Shown here: one piece after another, positions 49,926-58,600 of the stretch
Position numbering within the stretch: position 1 is the stretch's first letter
Layout: the number at the start of each line of letters is the position of its first letter
Assembly (NCBI RefSeq): GCF_004006395.2
Contig: NZ_CP029758.2
Coordinates: 992,001-1,056,000, forward strand
DNA length: 64,000 bases
From: Clostridium sp. AWRP
GTDB taxonomy: Bacteria; Bacillota; Clostridia; Clostridiales; Clostridiaceae
Direction of reading: 5' to 3'
Program-made: the position numbers and the translations under genes
The notes under the pieces: generated by a model
The model's database searches: none
Told to the model about the DNA's origin: nothing
Seen by the model: only the letters and a program-made list of their open reading frames with translations

Positions 49926-51392
49926 GTGAAATTTTGTGTTAAGTGTGGGAATAAACTAGAAGACAATGATATGTTCTGCTCCAAATGTGGACATAAATCT
50001 GGAGTAGAAAATGGACAAGAGGATGATGTAGGAAATACTCAAATTTTTAATACCGACCTTATAAATAAGCAAAATAGTGAATCTCAGGTTAAACAAGATC
50101 TTAATAAAGAAAATTTTAATGATGAAGAAGTAGATGAAAGTATATTTGATACACTTAGAAGAAAGTTACGATTGAATAAAAAAATGTCAGTAATTATAGG
50201 AATAGGTATTTTATTTATTACAATACTTGTATTTTTTCTAATAGGTAATGCAGCCAGCAAACCTTCTAATGTGGTTTCAAAATTTCAAAAAGCGGTTGCA
50301 TCCAGTAATAAAGGACAATTGGTGGATATTCTTTATTGCAGTGATAATAGATTGAAAATAGATGAAAAGAGTGTAGCTCCTTTAATTAATTATTTTAAGG
50401 ACAATCCTTCTTATTTAAATGAAGTTGTGAGTCAATTAAATAATGAAGTAGCTAGATCTGACGGAAATTTAAATTCTAATTCCAAAGGTAAATTTGATAT
50501 AGTTTATGCAGGAAAAAAGTATTTGTTTTTCAAGGATTATAAGATAGGAATAAAGCCGTCATTTATATTAGTAAAAACTAGAATAAAGGATGTGCAATTT
50601 TCTTTAAACAGTACTCAAATAGTAAAAAGTGATTCAAAAGATTTTTCCAAGCAGCTCGGTCCTTTTATTCCCGGGAAATATAAACTTAATGCAGATTACA
50701 AAAACAGCTATGAATCTTTAAATGAATCCCGTGATATAGATTTTATGAATTCAAACGAAGACAGCGAAAATGTAGAAGTGTTTAAGGATGTTTCTTATGT
50801 CAATATAAACAGTGATTATCCAGATGCAGAAATATTTTTAAATAATAAGGACACTGGAGTTAAAGCAAAGGATGCCAGTAATTTTGGACCGCTGGCGGCT
50901 AATTCATCTGTATATGCTGTTGCGGCTGTAAATGGGCAAAAATTGCGAAGCAGCGACTACATTCTGAAAAAGGATGATGATTATATAAAACTTGACTTTA
51001 CTCAATCTCAAACTAGTATGCAAATTGATCAGTATAGAATGCGTAATTTAATATATTGGTACACGTATTATTTTACACAAGCAGTAAATACTGGTGATTT
51101 TGAATATGTTGAGAGTTATCTGTATCCTGGAAGCCCACTTTATAATGACCAAAAAAGTTATGTGGCAACTACTTACGAAAAGGGCATAAAGGAAAATATC
51201 AAATCTTTTAATGTAATCTCATACAACTTAAGTGATGATAAAAGATCTGGAACTGTAAGTACAGAGGAGGTTTATAATATATATCAGAGTGATAGTACTA
51301 CTCCTAGCACTAAGACTTTTCATTATACTTACACATTCAGGTACAATGAGGAATTTTCTGGATACCAGCTTTCAGATATTAAATCTAATTAG
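49926..51392 (+). CDS. Zinc-ribbon membrane protein, TcaA/YvbJ-like
   Basis: The 488-residue protein starts with a zinc ribbon (CVKCGNKLEDNDMFCSKCG, four Cys), an acidic linker, one membrane segment at about 87-107 (SVIIGIGILFITILVFFLIG) and a long external part of repeated NTF2/TcaA-like domains (FQKAVASSNKGQLVDILYCS; YVNINSDYPDAEIFLNNKDT). The TcaA family is linked with cell-wall stress and glycopeptide response in staphylococci; the clostridial role is unknown. It starts at GTG with GGGAGGCG upstream. Its stop is inside a 51-bp hairpin. Confidence 0.8.
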   Translation: MKFCVKCGNKLEDNDMFCSKCGHKSGVENGQEDDVGNTQIFNTDLINKQNSESQVKQDLNKENFNDEEVDESIFDTLRRKLRLNKKMSVIIGIGILFITILVFFLIGNAASKPSNVVSKFQKAVASSNKGQLVDILYCSDNRLKIDEKSVAPLINYFKDNPSYLNEVVSQLNNEVARSDGNLNSNSKGKFDIVYAGKKYLFFKDYKIGIKPSFILVKTRIKDVQFSLNSTQIVKSDSKDFSKQLGPFIPGKYKLNADYKNSYESLNESRDIDFMNSNEDSENVEVFKDVSYVNINSDYPDAEIFLNNKDTGVKAKDASNFGPLAANSSVYAVAAVNGQKLRSSDYILKKDDDYIKLDFTQSQTSMQIDQYRMRNLIYWYTYYFTQAVNTGDFEYVESYLYPGSPLYNDQKSYVATTYEKGIKENIKSFNVISYNLSDDKRSGTVSTEEVYNIYQSDSTTPSTKTFHYTYTFRYNEEFSGYQLSDIKSN

Positions 51393-51443
51393 TGACAGGC
51401 ACCTTAGTGGGGTGAAAATGTTCCCACTAAGGTGCCTGTCACC
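51392..51443. repeat. 51-bp hairpin repeat, copy 2
   Basis: GTGACAGGCACC and GGTGCCTGTCACC are the arms, and TTAGTGGGG against TTCCCACTAA extend the stem. The stop codon TAG of the TcaA-like gene overlaps its first base. Its orientation is opposite to copy 1. Confidence 0.9.
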
Positions 51444-51498
51444 GTAAGGGATCATTTTTCACCCACTTAAGTATGAGACATCGAAGAAAAGATGTTGC

Positions 51499-51525
51499 TA
51501 AATATTTTCCCTTAGTTTACGATAA
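51499..51525 (+). promoter_or_regulatory. Sigma-28 type promoter of yjfB
   Basis: TAAA, 15 nt, then TACGATAA. The spacing equals that of the flgM promoter. It lies 32 nt before the YjfB-type gene, which suits a motility gene. Confidence 0.65.
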
Positions 51526-51557
51526 TATAATTATAAAAAATTATTGGAGGGATAGAT

Positions 51558-51737
51558 ATGGATATAGCAGCGCTATCAGTGGCAATGAGCCAATCGAGTG
51601 TACAGCAGTCAGCTGGTATAGCACTTACAAAAATTGCTATGGATGCAGGAGAACAAAAGGCAGCTGGTATGACAGAAATGTTGAGCAATTCTGCAGTAGA
51701 TACTAATTTAGGTAGTCATTTAGATGCAATGGCATAA
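51558..51737 (+). CDS. YjfB-type putative motility peptide (59 aa)
   Basis: The short gene encodes MDIAALSVAMSQSSVQQSAG, then IALTKIAMDAGEQKAAGMTE and MLSNSAVDTNLGSHLDAMA. This matches the small YjfB family, annotated as putative motility proteins, which are often under the flagellar sigma factor. It has no signal peptide, and the flagellin-like amphipathic helices hint that it could be exported through the flagellum, which is unproven. TTGGAGGG lies 6 nt before the ATG. A sigma-28-like promoter lies just upstream. A coiled-coil gene follows at 51755. Confidence 0.85.
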   Translation: MDIAALSVAMSQSSVQQSAGIALTKIAMDAGEQKAAGMTEMLSNSAVDTNLGSHLDAMA

Positions 51738-51754
51738 CCCTAGGGGTGTAAAAA

Positions 51755-52009
51755 TTGGTAATGAATCAAAAAGAGCAATTAAGGCAAGAACTGGAGGAAG
51801 AGCTTCAGTGGGTAAAGTATAGGCAGCAAATGCTCGATACTATGGAAAAAAAGCTGTTGAAAATGAGAGAAATAGCAGAACAAGCTAAGCAGGATAATAT
51901 TGACGAAAAATACTTAAAAGTTTTAAATGATAAAATAAATGATTTGGCAGCACAGGTTAGGGCGTTAGATGGAGAAAGTAGAAAAACAGAAGATGAAAAA
52001 ATATTATAG
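51755..52009 (+). CDS. Small coiled-coil protein downstream of yjfB
   Basis: The 84-residue acidic protein is one long amphipathic helix (KEQLRQELEEELQWVKYRQQ, then LDTMEKKLLKMREIAEQAKQ) with heptads throughout and no known domain. It starts at TTG, 6 nt after AGGGGTG; an ATG two codons later is the alternative. It lies 17 nt after yjfB and should share its transcript, so it may be its chaperone or partner. A 51-bp hairpin follows 4 nt after its stop. Confidence 0.7.
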   Translation: MVMNQKEQLRQELEEELQWVKYRQQMLDTMEKKLLKMREIAEQAKQDNIDEKYLKVLNDKINDLAAQVRALDGESRKTEDEKIL

Positions 52010-52013
52010 GCAG

Positions 52014-52064
52014 GGTGCCTGTCACTATGTAGGATACTAACGTTCCCACTCAGTGACAGGCACC
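52014..52064. repeat. 51-bp hairpin repeat, copy 3
   Basis: GGTGCCTGTCAC and GTGACAGGCACC form the arms, and the centre is TATGTAGGATACTAACGTTC. The centre differs more than in other copies, but the total length is the same. Confidence 0.9.
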
Positions 52065-52207
52065 TTTGTATTAAAGTAATTTGTAAATTACACGAAAAAT
52101 AAATAATGGGATTAAAGGATAACTAGTGCAAAGATGCCATATGGAGACAGGCATGTGATAGCTGATTATAAATTAATATGAAACAAATACAGAGGGGAAG
52201 TATATAT

Positions 52208-52945
52208 ATGATAAATGGGATTTCATCTAATAGAAGTATACAGACAATGACTCAAAATAGAAATGATACATCAGAGCAGGAAATAAAGTTACTTGAGAAT
52301 CAAAAAGATGCACTTCAAAAGCAAATAGACAATATAAAAAATGGAAGTGGAGATGTTAACACTAAACAGCAGTTAATAAAACCTATTCAAGAGCAGATAC
52401 AAGAAATTGATGCTGAAATTCAACAAAAACAAGTGGATAGTGTTGACAGCAAAAATGATAATTCTAATGGTAAAAGCAGCACAAATACTAAATTTAATGG
52501 TATTAATGGCCAAAATAATAATAAATATTCTGGAGAGGATTTGTTGCTTGATGCATCAAAAATATATAAACAAATTAAAACGGTTAATTCTGTTAGAAGT
52601 GGTTTAATGGATAAAGCTAATGAATTAAATTCAGATGCAGATGTAGATGAGGCACTAAGAAATTACAAAAGTGCTGAAAATAATAGATCTAATGCTGCCC
52701 AAAGTAAAGGACGTGCAATTAGCTTGGAATCTAAAATAGGAAAATTAAATGGAGAGATGAATAAAGATGTAAAGAATGAGATAGAAAAGAATGGAAATAT
52801 AAATGTAAATAAAGATGTTCAACCAAATGGTAAAATTGATGATAAACAAATAGCAAATGATAATAAGAATTTAAAGGAATATAATAAAAATGTCGGTGAG
52901 GACAGTAAAGAGGACAAAGATAAATCCATAAATGTATTTGTGTAA
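52208..52945 (+). CDS. FlxA-like protein 2
   Basis: The 245-residue protein has the FlxA-like coiled coil at about 20-75 (EIKLLENQKDALQKQIDNIK, then LIKPIQEQIQEIDAEIQQKQ), an Asn/Ser-rich linker and a charged C-terminal half that looks disordered (NKDVKNEIEKNGNINVNKDV). ATG 52208 follows GAGGGGAAG; the frame is open further upstream without a ribosome binding site. It is a clear paralogue of the minus-strand gene at 43947 over the first ~90 residues. Its role is unknown; a flagellar-regulon link is inferred from FlxA. Confidence 0.7.
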   Translation: MINGISSNRSIQTMTQNRNDTSEQEIKLLENQKDALQKQIDNIKNGSGDVNTKQQLIKPIQEQIQEIDAEIQQKQVDSVDSKNDNSNGKSSTNTKFNGINGQNNNKYSGEDLLLDASKIYKQIKTVNSVRSGLMDKANELNSDADVDEALRNYKSAENNRSNAAQSKGRAISLESKIGKLNGEMNKDVKNEIEKNGNINVNKDVQPNGKIDDKQIANDNKNLKEYNKNVGEDSKEDKDKSINVFV

Positions 52946-53066
52946 TTTTAGATTTTTGTAATAGCTAAACTCCTTTCCAGAATACGTGGGAGATTATATG
53001 CTAATTTTATGGTGAAATTTGCTATTAAATTAGGTATAATATTAGTAATGGAAATGTTTCTTGTTA

Positions 53067-53117
53067 GGTGCCTGTCACCGAGTGGGATATTTATTACCCC
53101 ATCAAGGTGACAGGCAC
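53067..53117. repeat. 51-bp hairpin repeat, copy 4
   Basis: GGTGCCTGTCACC and GGTGACAGGCAC are the arms, with GAGTGGGATATTTATTACCC in the centre. It lies in the gap before the CWB2 surface protein gene. Confidence 0.9.
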
Positions 53118-53185
53118 TAAGAATAAAAATGCAAGAAATGGGGATTCTAAACAAAACTAAAGAAAGGAGTTGCCTATATATTAAT

Positions 53186-55435
53186 ATGAATAGTTTTAAA
53201 TTGAAGGGTACGCTTAGAAGTAAAAGATTGGTTCTATTAATTGCCTCTTCAGCAATTATAGGTGTTTTAGGTACTACAAAAGTGTATGCAGCACCGACAG
53301 TAGATAGGTATGGTGGTATGGATAGGTATGAGACATCTGCTAGAGTATGTGATGCTGGATGGAGTACTAATACTGATTATGCTGTATTAGTAAATGGAGA
53401 TGATTACCATGATGCTCTTTCAGCTGCACCTCTTGCTAAAAAGTACAATGCCCCTATACTTTTAACAAACACAGAAGTGCTAAATCCTTATACATCTTCG
53501 GAACTTATTAGATTAAATGTGAAAAATGTATTTATAGTGGGTGGAAAAGGTGTAGTATCACAAAGTATAGAAGATTCACTAGTGGCTAAAGGAATGAAGG
53601 TTGTTAGAGTTGGTGGTAAAGACAGATATGAAACTGCCCTTCAAGTTGCAGCAAAGATTGGTAAGGCCAGTGAGGTTGCATTAGTAAATGGAAATGATTT
53701 TAGAGATGGAATGACAATAGCATCAATAGCTGCTTTAAAAGGAATGCCTATAATATTGACAGATGGAGAACATATGCCTGTTTCTGTTAAAAAATATTTA
53801 GGTAATACATCTAAAATGGCTCAAATATATGTAGTAGGTGATGCAAATACTATAAGTGACAATGTTATAAGTGGGTTATCTAATGTTAAAAGAATAGGGT
53901 CAGGAGGAAATGCATATGCCAGAAATGTAAGCATAATACAAGCCTTTCAAAATGAAGTAAATACTGGTACCTTATATGTAGCTTCTGCTAAGAACTTTCC
54001 AGATTCATTGAGTGCATCAGCTTTAGCTCCAAAAACATCATCTCCAGTATTATTTGTGGATAGTCCAATGGATGAGGCTACGTCAAATTTTCTTAAAACC
54101 CATATAGTAAATAATTTAAAAATATTGGGAGGAACAGGTTCCGTAAGTTATGATTCAGAAACCTCAGTTGAAAATATGACTTTGGGAGTAAGCAGCACTG
54201 ATGCTATAAATGATACTATATGGCAGGGTGAGAAATATACTCCAAGGGCGACTATGGTTATAACAGCTACAGATGGCACCAAAAAGGAAGTTGCTATAGA
54301 TTGGAACTTAAGTCAAGTAAATACTGCAAATCCAGGTACTTATACTTTTACAGGAAAATTAAAAGGAACAGATACTACAGTATACGCAACTCTTAAAGTA
54401 AAACCTCTTCCATATAAAATTGATGATTTAACTCAAACGGCGGTTAGCAGGACAAGCTTTGGACTTCCAACTACTGTTTCGGCTCAGATGACGGATGGTA
54501 CAACAGCGGATGTACCTGTGTTATGGGATTACGGCACACAGTCTGGGAATAAACCAGGAGTCTATGTCTTTTATGGAACAGTAGATAAATACAGTAAAAA
54601 GGTTAAGCTTACTTTAACGACAATTGATAATGGAACAGGTAGGACTATAAAAACTATAAATAACATAAAGGCAACTGTAACTACTAAATCTAGTTATGTA
54701 TTTCCAACTACAGTATCAGCTATAATGACTGATGGTTCAACACAAAGTTTATCTGTAACTTGGGCAAATGAAATTAAATATTCTACTGGAGTGTATACTT
54801 ATGAGGGAACAGTAAGCGGATATAGTAAAAAAGTAGGTCTTATGCTTATAGTTACAGGAGAAGGTGGAAAAGATCCTAAAGATCCAAATTATCCTACTAA
54901 TCCTAATGATCCAAATGTAATGGACTTAGGAGAATTGGACCCTATAATGCAAGATGAAAAATATCCAACTACAGTAAAAGATCCAACTACAGGAAGAAAA
55001 GTATCAGTTACATGGACAGATGCTATCAGTATTGATTCTACTTTTTTAGATAATCAATATTTAGATGATTGTAGAGTTGCTAAATTTACTCTGAATGGAA
55101 CTATAAGTGGTAATAAAAAAGTTAAAGCAACTATAGGAATAATTCCTAAAATTATTACTCTTAATGTAGATGGAAAAACTAACAACGTTCCAGCTGTATC
55201 TATAAATATTAAGAAAAGTTACTATCCAAATGGTGTATTTAATATGAGTGAGTTATCAACTAGAATAAATGCAGTTATAAATGGGCCAAATGGAATTAGA
55301 GAAGCAAAAAATGTACATGTTCTTCTTTGGGATCCACCAGTTGTTGATATAAGCGATGCTAGTACATACTATGTAACGGCAACTATAGAGCATTATAGTA
55401 CACCTGTCACCGTTACAATAAAAATTGAAAACTAG
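53186..55435 (+). CDS. Secreted surface protein with three CWB2 repeats and Ig-like domains
   Basis: The 749-residue protein has a signal peptide (RSKRLVLLIASSAIIGVLGT to VYA, about residue 35). Three cell wall binding 2 repeats follow (VDRYGGMDRYETSARVCDAG; VVRVGGKDRYETALQVAAKI; a degenerate third), which bind secondary wall polymers in clostridial S-layer proteins. Several bacterial Ig-like modules come next (LPTTVSAQMTDGTTADVPVL; FPTTVSAIMTDGSTQSLSVT) and a final beta-rich part. The start ATG has AAAGGAG 16 nt upstream, a long gap, but no better start is in frame. It is probably an S-layer-associated or adhesive protein. Confidence 0.87.
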   Translation: MNSFKLKGTLRSKRLVLLIASSAIIGVLGTTKVYAAPTVDRYGGMDRYETSARVCDAGWSTNTDYAVLVNGDDYHDALSAAPLAKKYNAPILLTNTEVLNPYTSSELIRLNVKNVFIVGGKGVVSQSIEDSLVAKGMKVVRVGGKDRYETALQVAAKIGKASEVALVNGNDFRDGMTIASIAALKGMPIILTDGEHMPVSVKKYLGNTSKMAQIYVVGDANTISDNVISGLSNVKRIGSGGNAYARNVSIIQAFQNEVNTGTLYVASAKNFPDSLSASALAPKTSSPVLFVDSPMDEATSNFLKTHIVNNLKILGGTGSVSYDSETSVENMTLGVSSTDAINDTIWQGEKYTPRATMVITATDGTKKEVAIDWNLSQVNTANPGTYTFTGKLKGTDTTVYATLKVKPLPYKIDDLTQTAVSRTSFGLPTTVSAQMTDGTTADVPVLWDYGTQSGNKPGVYVFYGTVDKYSKKVKLTLTTIDNGTGRTIKTINNIKATVTTKSSYVFPTTVSAIMTDGSTQSLSVTWANEIKYSTGVYTYEGTVSGYSKKVGLMLIVTGEGGKDPKDPNYPTNPNDPNVMDLGELDPIMQDEKYPTTVKDPTTGRKVSVTWTDAISIDSTFLDNQYLDDCRVAKFTLNGTISGNKKVKATIGIIPKIITLNVDGKTNNVPAVSINIKKSYYPNGVFNMSELSTRINAVINGPNGIREAKNVHVLLWDPPVVDISDASTYYVTATIEHYSTPVTVTIKIEN

Positions 55436-55500
55436 CTAAGTGGTTGACAATATATTTTCTTATGATGTAAAAATTGTTGCTAGATTTCATATAAAAAAGG

Positions 55501-55527
55501 TAAAAAAATTACAAATTGTTACGATTA
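55501..55527 (+). promoter_or_regulatory. Possible sigma-28 type promoter before the 1604-aa surface protein
   Basis: TAAA, 15 nt, then TACGATTA. This is a weaker match than at 51499. A hairpin CACTCG-cgaatttca-CGAGTG (about 55588-55608) lies further downstream in the leader. Confidence 0.35.
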
Positions 55528-55644
55528 TAAGAATATAAATGTTTTATTGGATATATTTACTAGATTATAAAATTAAGTGAATTAACACTCGCGAATTTCA
55601 CGAGTGAATAATTATAACACAATAATGTATGGAGGTAATAAATA

Positions 55645-58600
55645 ATGAAGAAAACTAGGCTATTGGTAATGACAGCAGCAATTGTACTTGGAATAGGTAC
55701 TAGTGTTTACGCCAAGTTGCCACCTCATTCTATAATAGTGGGAAATAATGTTTATGATATAAGCTATTTTACAAATGATCCTAGTGGTACTAATACTGCT
55801 AAGGTAAATGATCAGCTAGCAAACAATTTAGGTAAATTATACTATGTAGATTCTACAGGTGTAGCAAAGGATATATTTACAGAAGCAACTGTAGATGACA
55901 GTCAGATAGTATCTAAAGTTGGCAACACTTTAACATATTATCCTGGAAATGGAACTACGGAAAAAATTGTTACTGATGCAAATAATAATTTTTTAGATCC
56001 TAGTACGATTACTGGTGGATATGTAATTGCACATATTACTTATAAACAACTACTAGCAGAGGGATTAAATTTATTTACTTGTCAGCTCAGTCAATTATCA
56101 GGTGTAAGTGGAGCAGTTTATTTCCAAGTAGGAAGCAGTCCAATGACTCCTTTAACAGATGTAGCTACTTATATGGGACAACTTTCTAATGGAGCTGGTA
56201 ATATGGTACATTTATATGCTAGCGATGGTGCTACAGAATTAGCAAATGGATATTTGAATATAGTTACAAATGGGGCTTCATCAGGAGATAAGAACTTAAC
56301 AGTTAATTTGACGTTAACTGGAAACTCAACAGATGTAGATAGTTCTACACAAGGAAATAAAGCTTATAATATAGTTAATAATGGATTTGTTACGATTGAT
56401 AAAAATGGAAAATGGATTTACTACAGTAACACAGGAGATAGTGGTAAACTTTATAAAAGAAGTGCAACAGGTACAGATGATATGCTTATTAGTAATGACA
56501 GTGCAAAATATATTAATATAGTAGGAGATTGGGTATACTATAGCAATTATAACGATGGTGGAAAGATATATAAGGTTAAAATAGATGGCACAGAGAGACA
56601 AAAAGTTTCTGATGATATGGCATCTTGCATAAGTGTAGTAGGAGATTCTATATATTATATAAATCATAGTGACAATGATAGAATATATGTACAGGATTCT
56701 ACAGGTAAAAAAATGGTTTTAAGTGACCAAGCCAAATATTTAAGTGTTACAGGAAACTTCTTGTTCTATGTTAATGCAGGAGATTCAAATACATTATATA
56801 GCTATGATTTAAGAAATAGCAGAAAGGCAAAGATAAGTACTGTAAATACAAAATTTATTAATGCTTGTAATGATTATCTGGTTTTCTATACTGGCTATGA
56901 TGGAGTGCTATATAGATCTACAAATGCGCAAGGACAGATTCCAGTACCTATGAGTGTAACTACAAATGTACAAACATCTGCAAAAGCCAGTTCATATAAG
57001 GCATTAACAGATAAACCTACAATTATATGTGCTACTGATGATAATAATATTTATTACATAAGTTATGTAGATGGCAATAAAATATATAAGTTAGATAACA
57101 CAGGAAATGGATATAGAGTTGTAAATGATTCAGCAGATTATATAAATATAATAAATGATAGTCTATATTATATAAAATCAGGGAAGATCTCAGTTGCACC
57201 TAAAGATGGAGATGGAACTCAAAAGGGCATTTCCATAACAAAACCTAGATTAAATAGCAGGGTAGTAAGTGTTAAACCTATGCCAACATATACTACAGAT
57301 GATATAACAAAATTTAATTTTCCGGAAACTGTTTCTTGCATAATGAGTGATGGAAGTGAACAGACATTAGTAGTTTCATGGAATAAAACTGTACCAAAGC
57401 CATCAAAAGGTGTATATACATTTAAGGGTACAATACTTGGATATGGAACATCTGTTACTATGAATGTAGCATTAGATTCTGGAACTATTAATGCTAATAA
57501 TGTAAAAATCGTGAACAATGTAGGAAGTAAAGACACTATAAGTATTACTGGCTTGACTACTGGTGATGTGGTAAATGTTTATAATAGTAGCACTGATACA
57601 AAACCATTAAAATCAGCTGTTGTAGATGCAAGTGGAAAAGTAAATATGACAGGCTTAAATCTTTCTCCTGATGGTGGAAATGTATATATTAGTTTAACTA
57701 AAACAGGCAGACAAGAAGGTAACAAAGTAGGGGTTCAGTATCAGGCAGAGGCACCAACTGGATTTACAGTAGATGCTGCTAATCAAAATATAACTGGGTT
57801 ACAGGCTAATAAGTTGTATAAGGTTTATATACAAGATGAAAATTCAAATGGAACAGTACCAGTTCTTCCTACAAGTTATGATGTTTCTGCAAAAGCAGAT
57901 GGTAATGGAGTTCTAAAGGTTCCTACTATGATATCTAAGATAGATGCTAATAAAGATGGAAAGCAAATGCTTAGAGTAGTCGCTGCAGGTAATGTAGATA
58001 GTGCTCCTTCAGCACCAATTGAAATAAGTAGGGCAACAGTACCTAGTTATATAGGAATTGATCTAAACCTTGGAAGAATAACTGGAACTACTACAGAAAT
58101 GGTATTTACTTATGATGATTTAAAAACTAATACAAATCCAACTTGGTATCCATGTCAAGCAGGATCTACACTAGTTTCTATGACCAGATCATTACAAGTA
58201 TCAGTTAAAGTTTTAGGTAATGGTCCAGTACTTGAAAGTAAGCCTGTGTCTTATGGATTATTCCAGTCACCTACGATAACAGGAATATCGGATGGAGGAA
58301 CATATACTATTAAGAAAGATAAATCTACTGATAAGTCATTGTTCCCAACTGTAACTTGGAATGATGATAGCATTATTGATGCAGATAATAGCACAAAATA
58401 TTGTGCGGTATTAACTAAAGATGGAAATCCTATTTCAGGAAATGGTTCAAAAACATATTCTATGAATAATGGAGTTGTTGATACAACTGGAACAACTTAT
58501 AAGGCTATAAAAGATAGTAGTGATTTGGAAAGTACAATAGAGAATAAAGGCGATGGAAGCTATGCACTTACAGTTGTAGGAACAAAGACTGTATCAGGTA

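Noticed and set aside
51473..51706. 77-codon plus-strand frame ahead of and through yjfB
   Set aside because: It overlaps the YjfB-type gene in another frame, lacks a ribosome site and resembles nothing. The 59-aa YjfB frame has promoter, ribosome site and family match.
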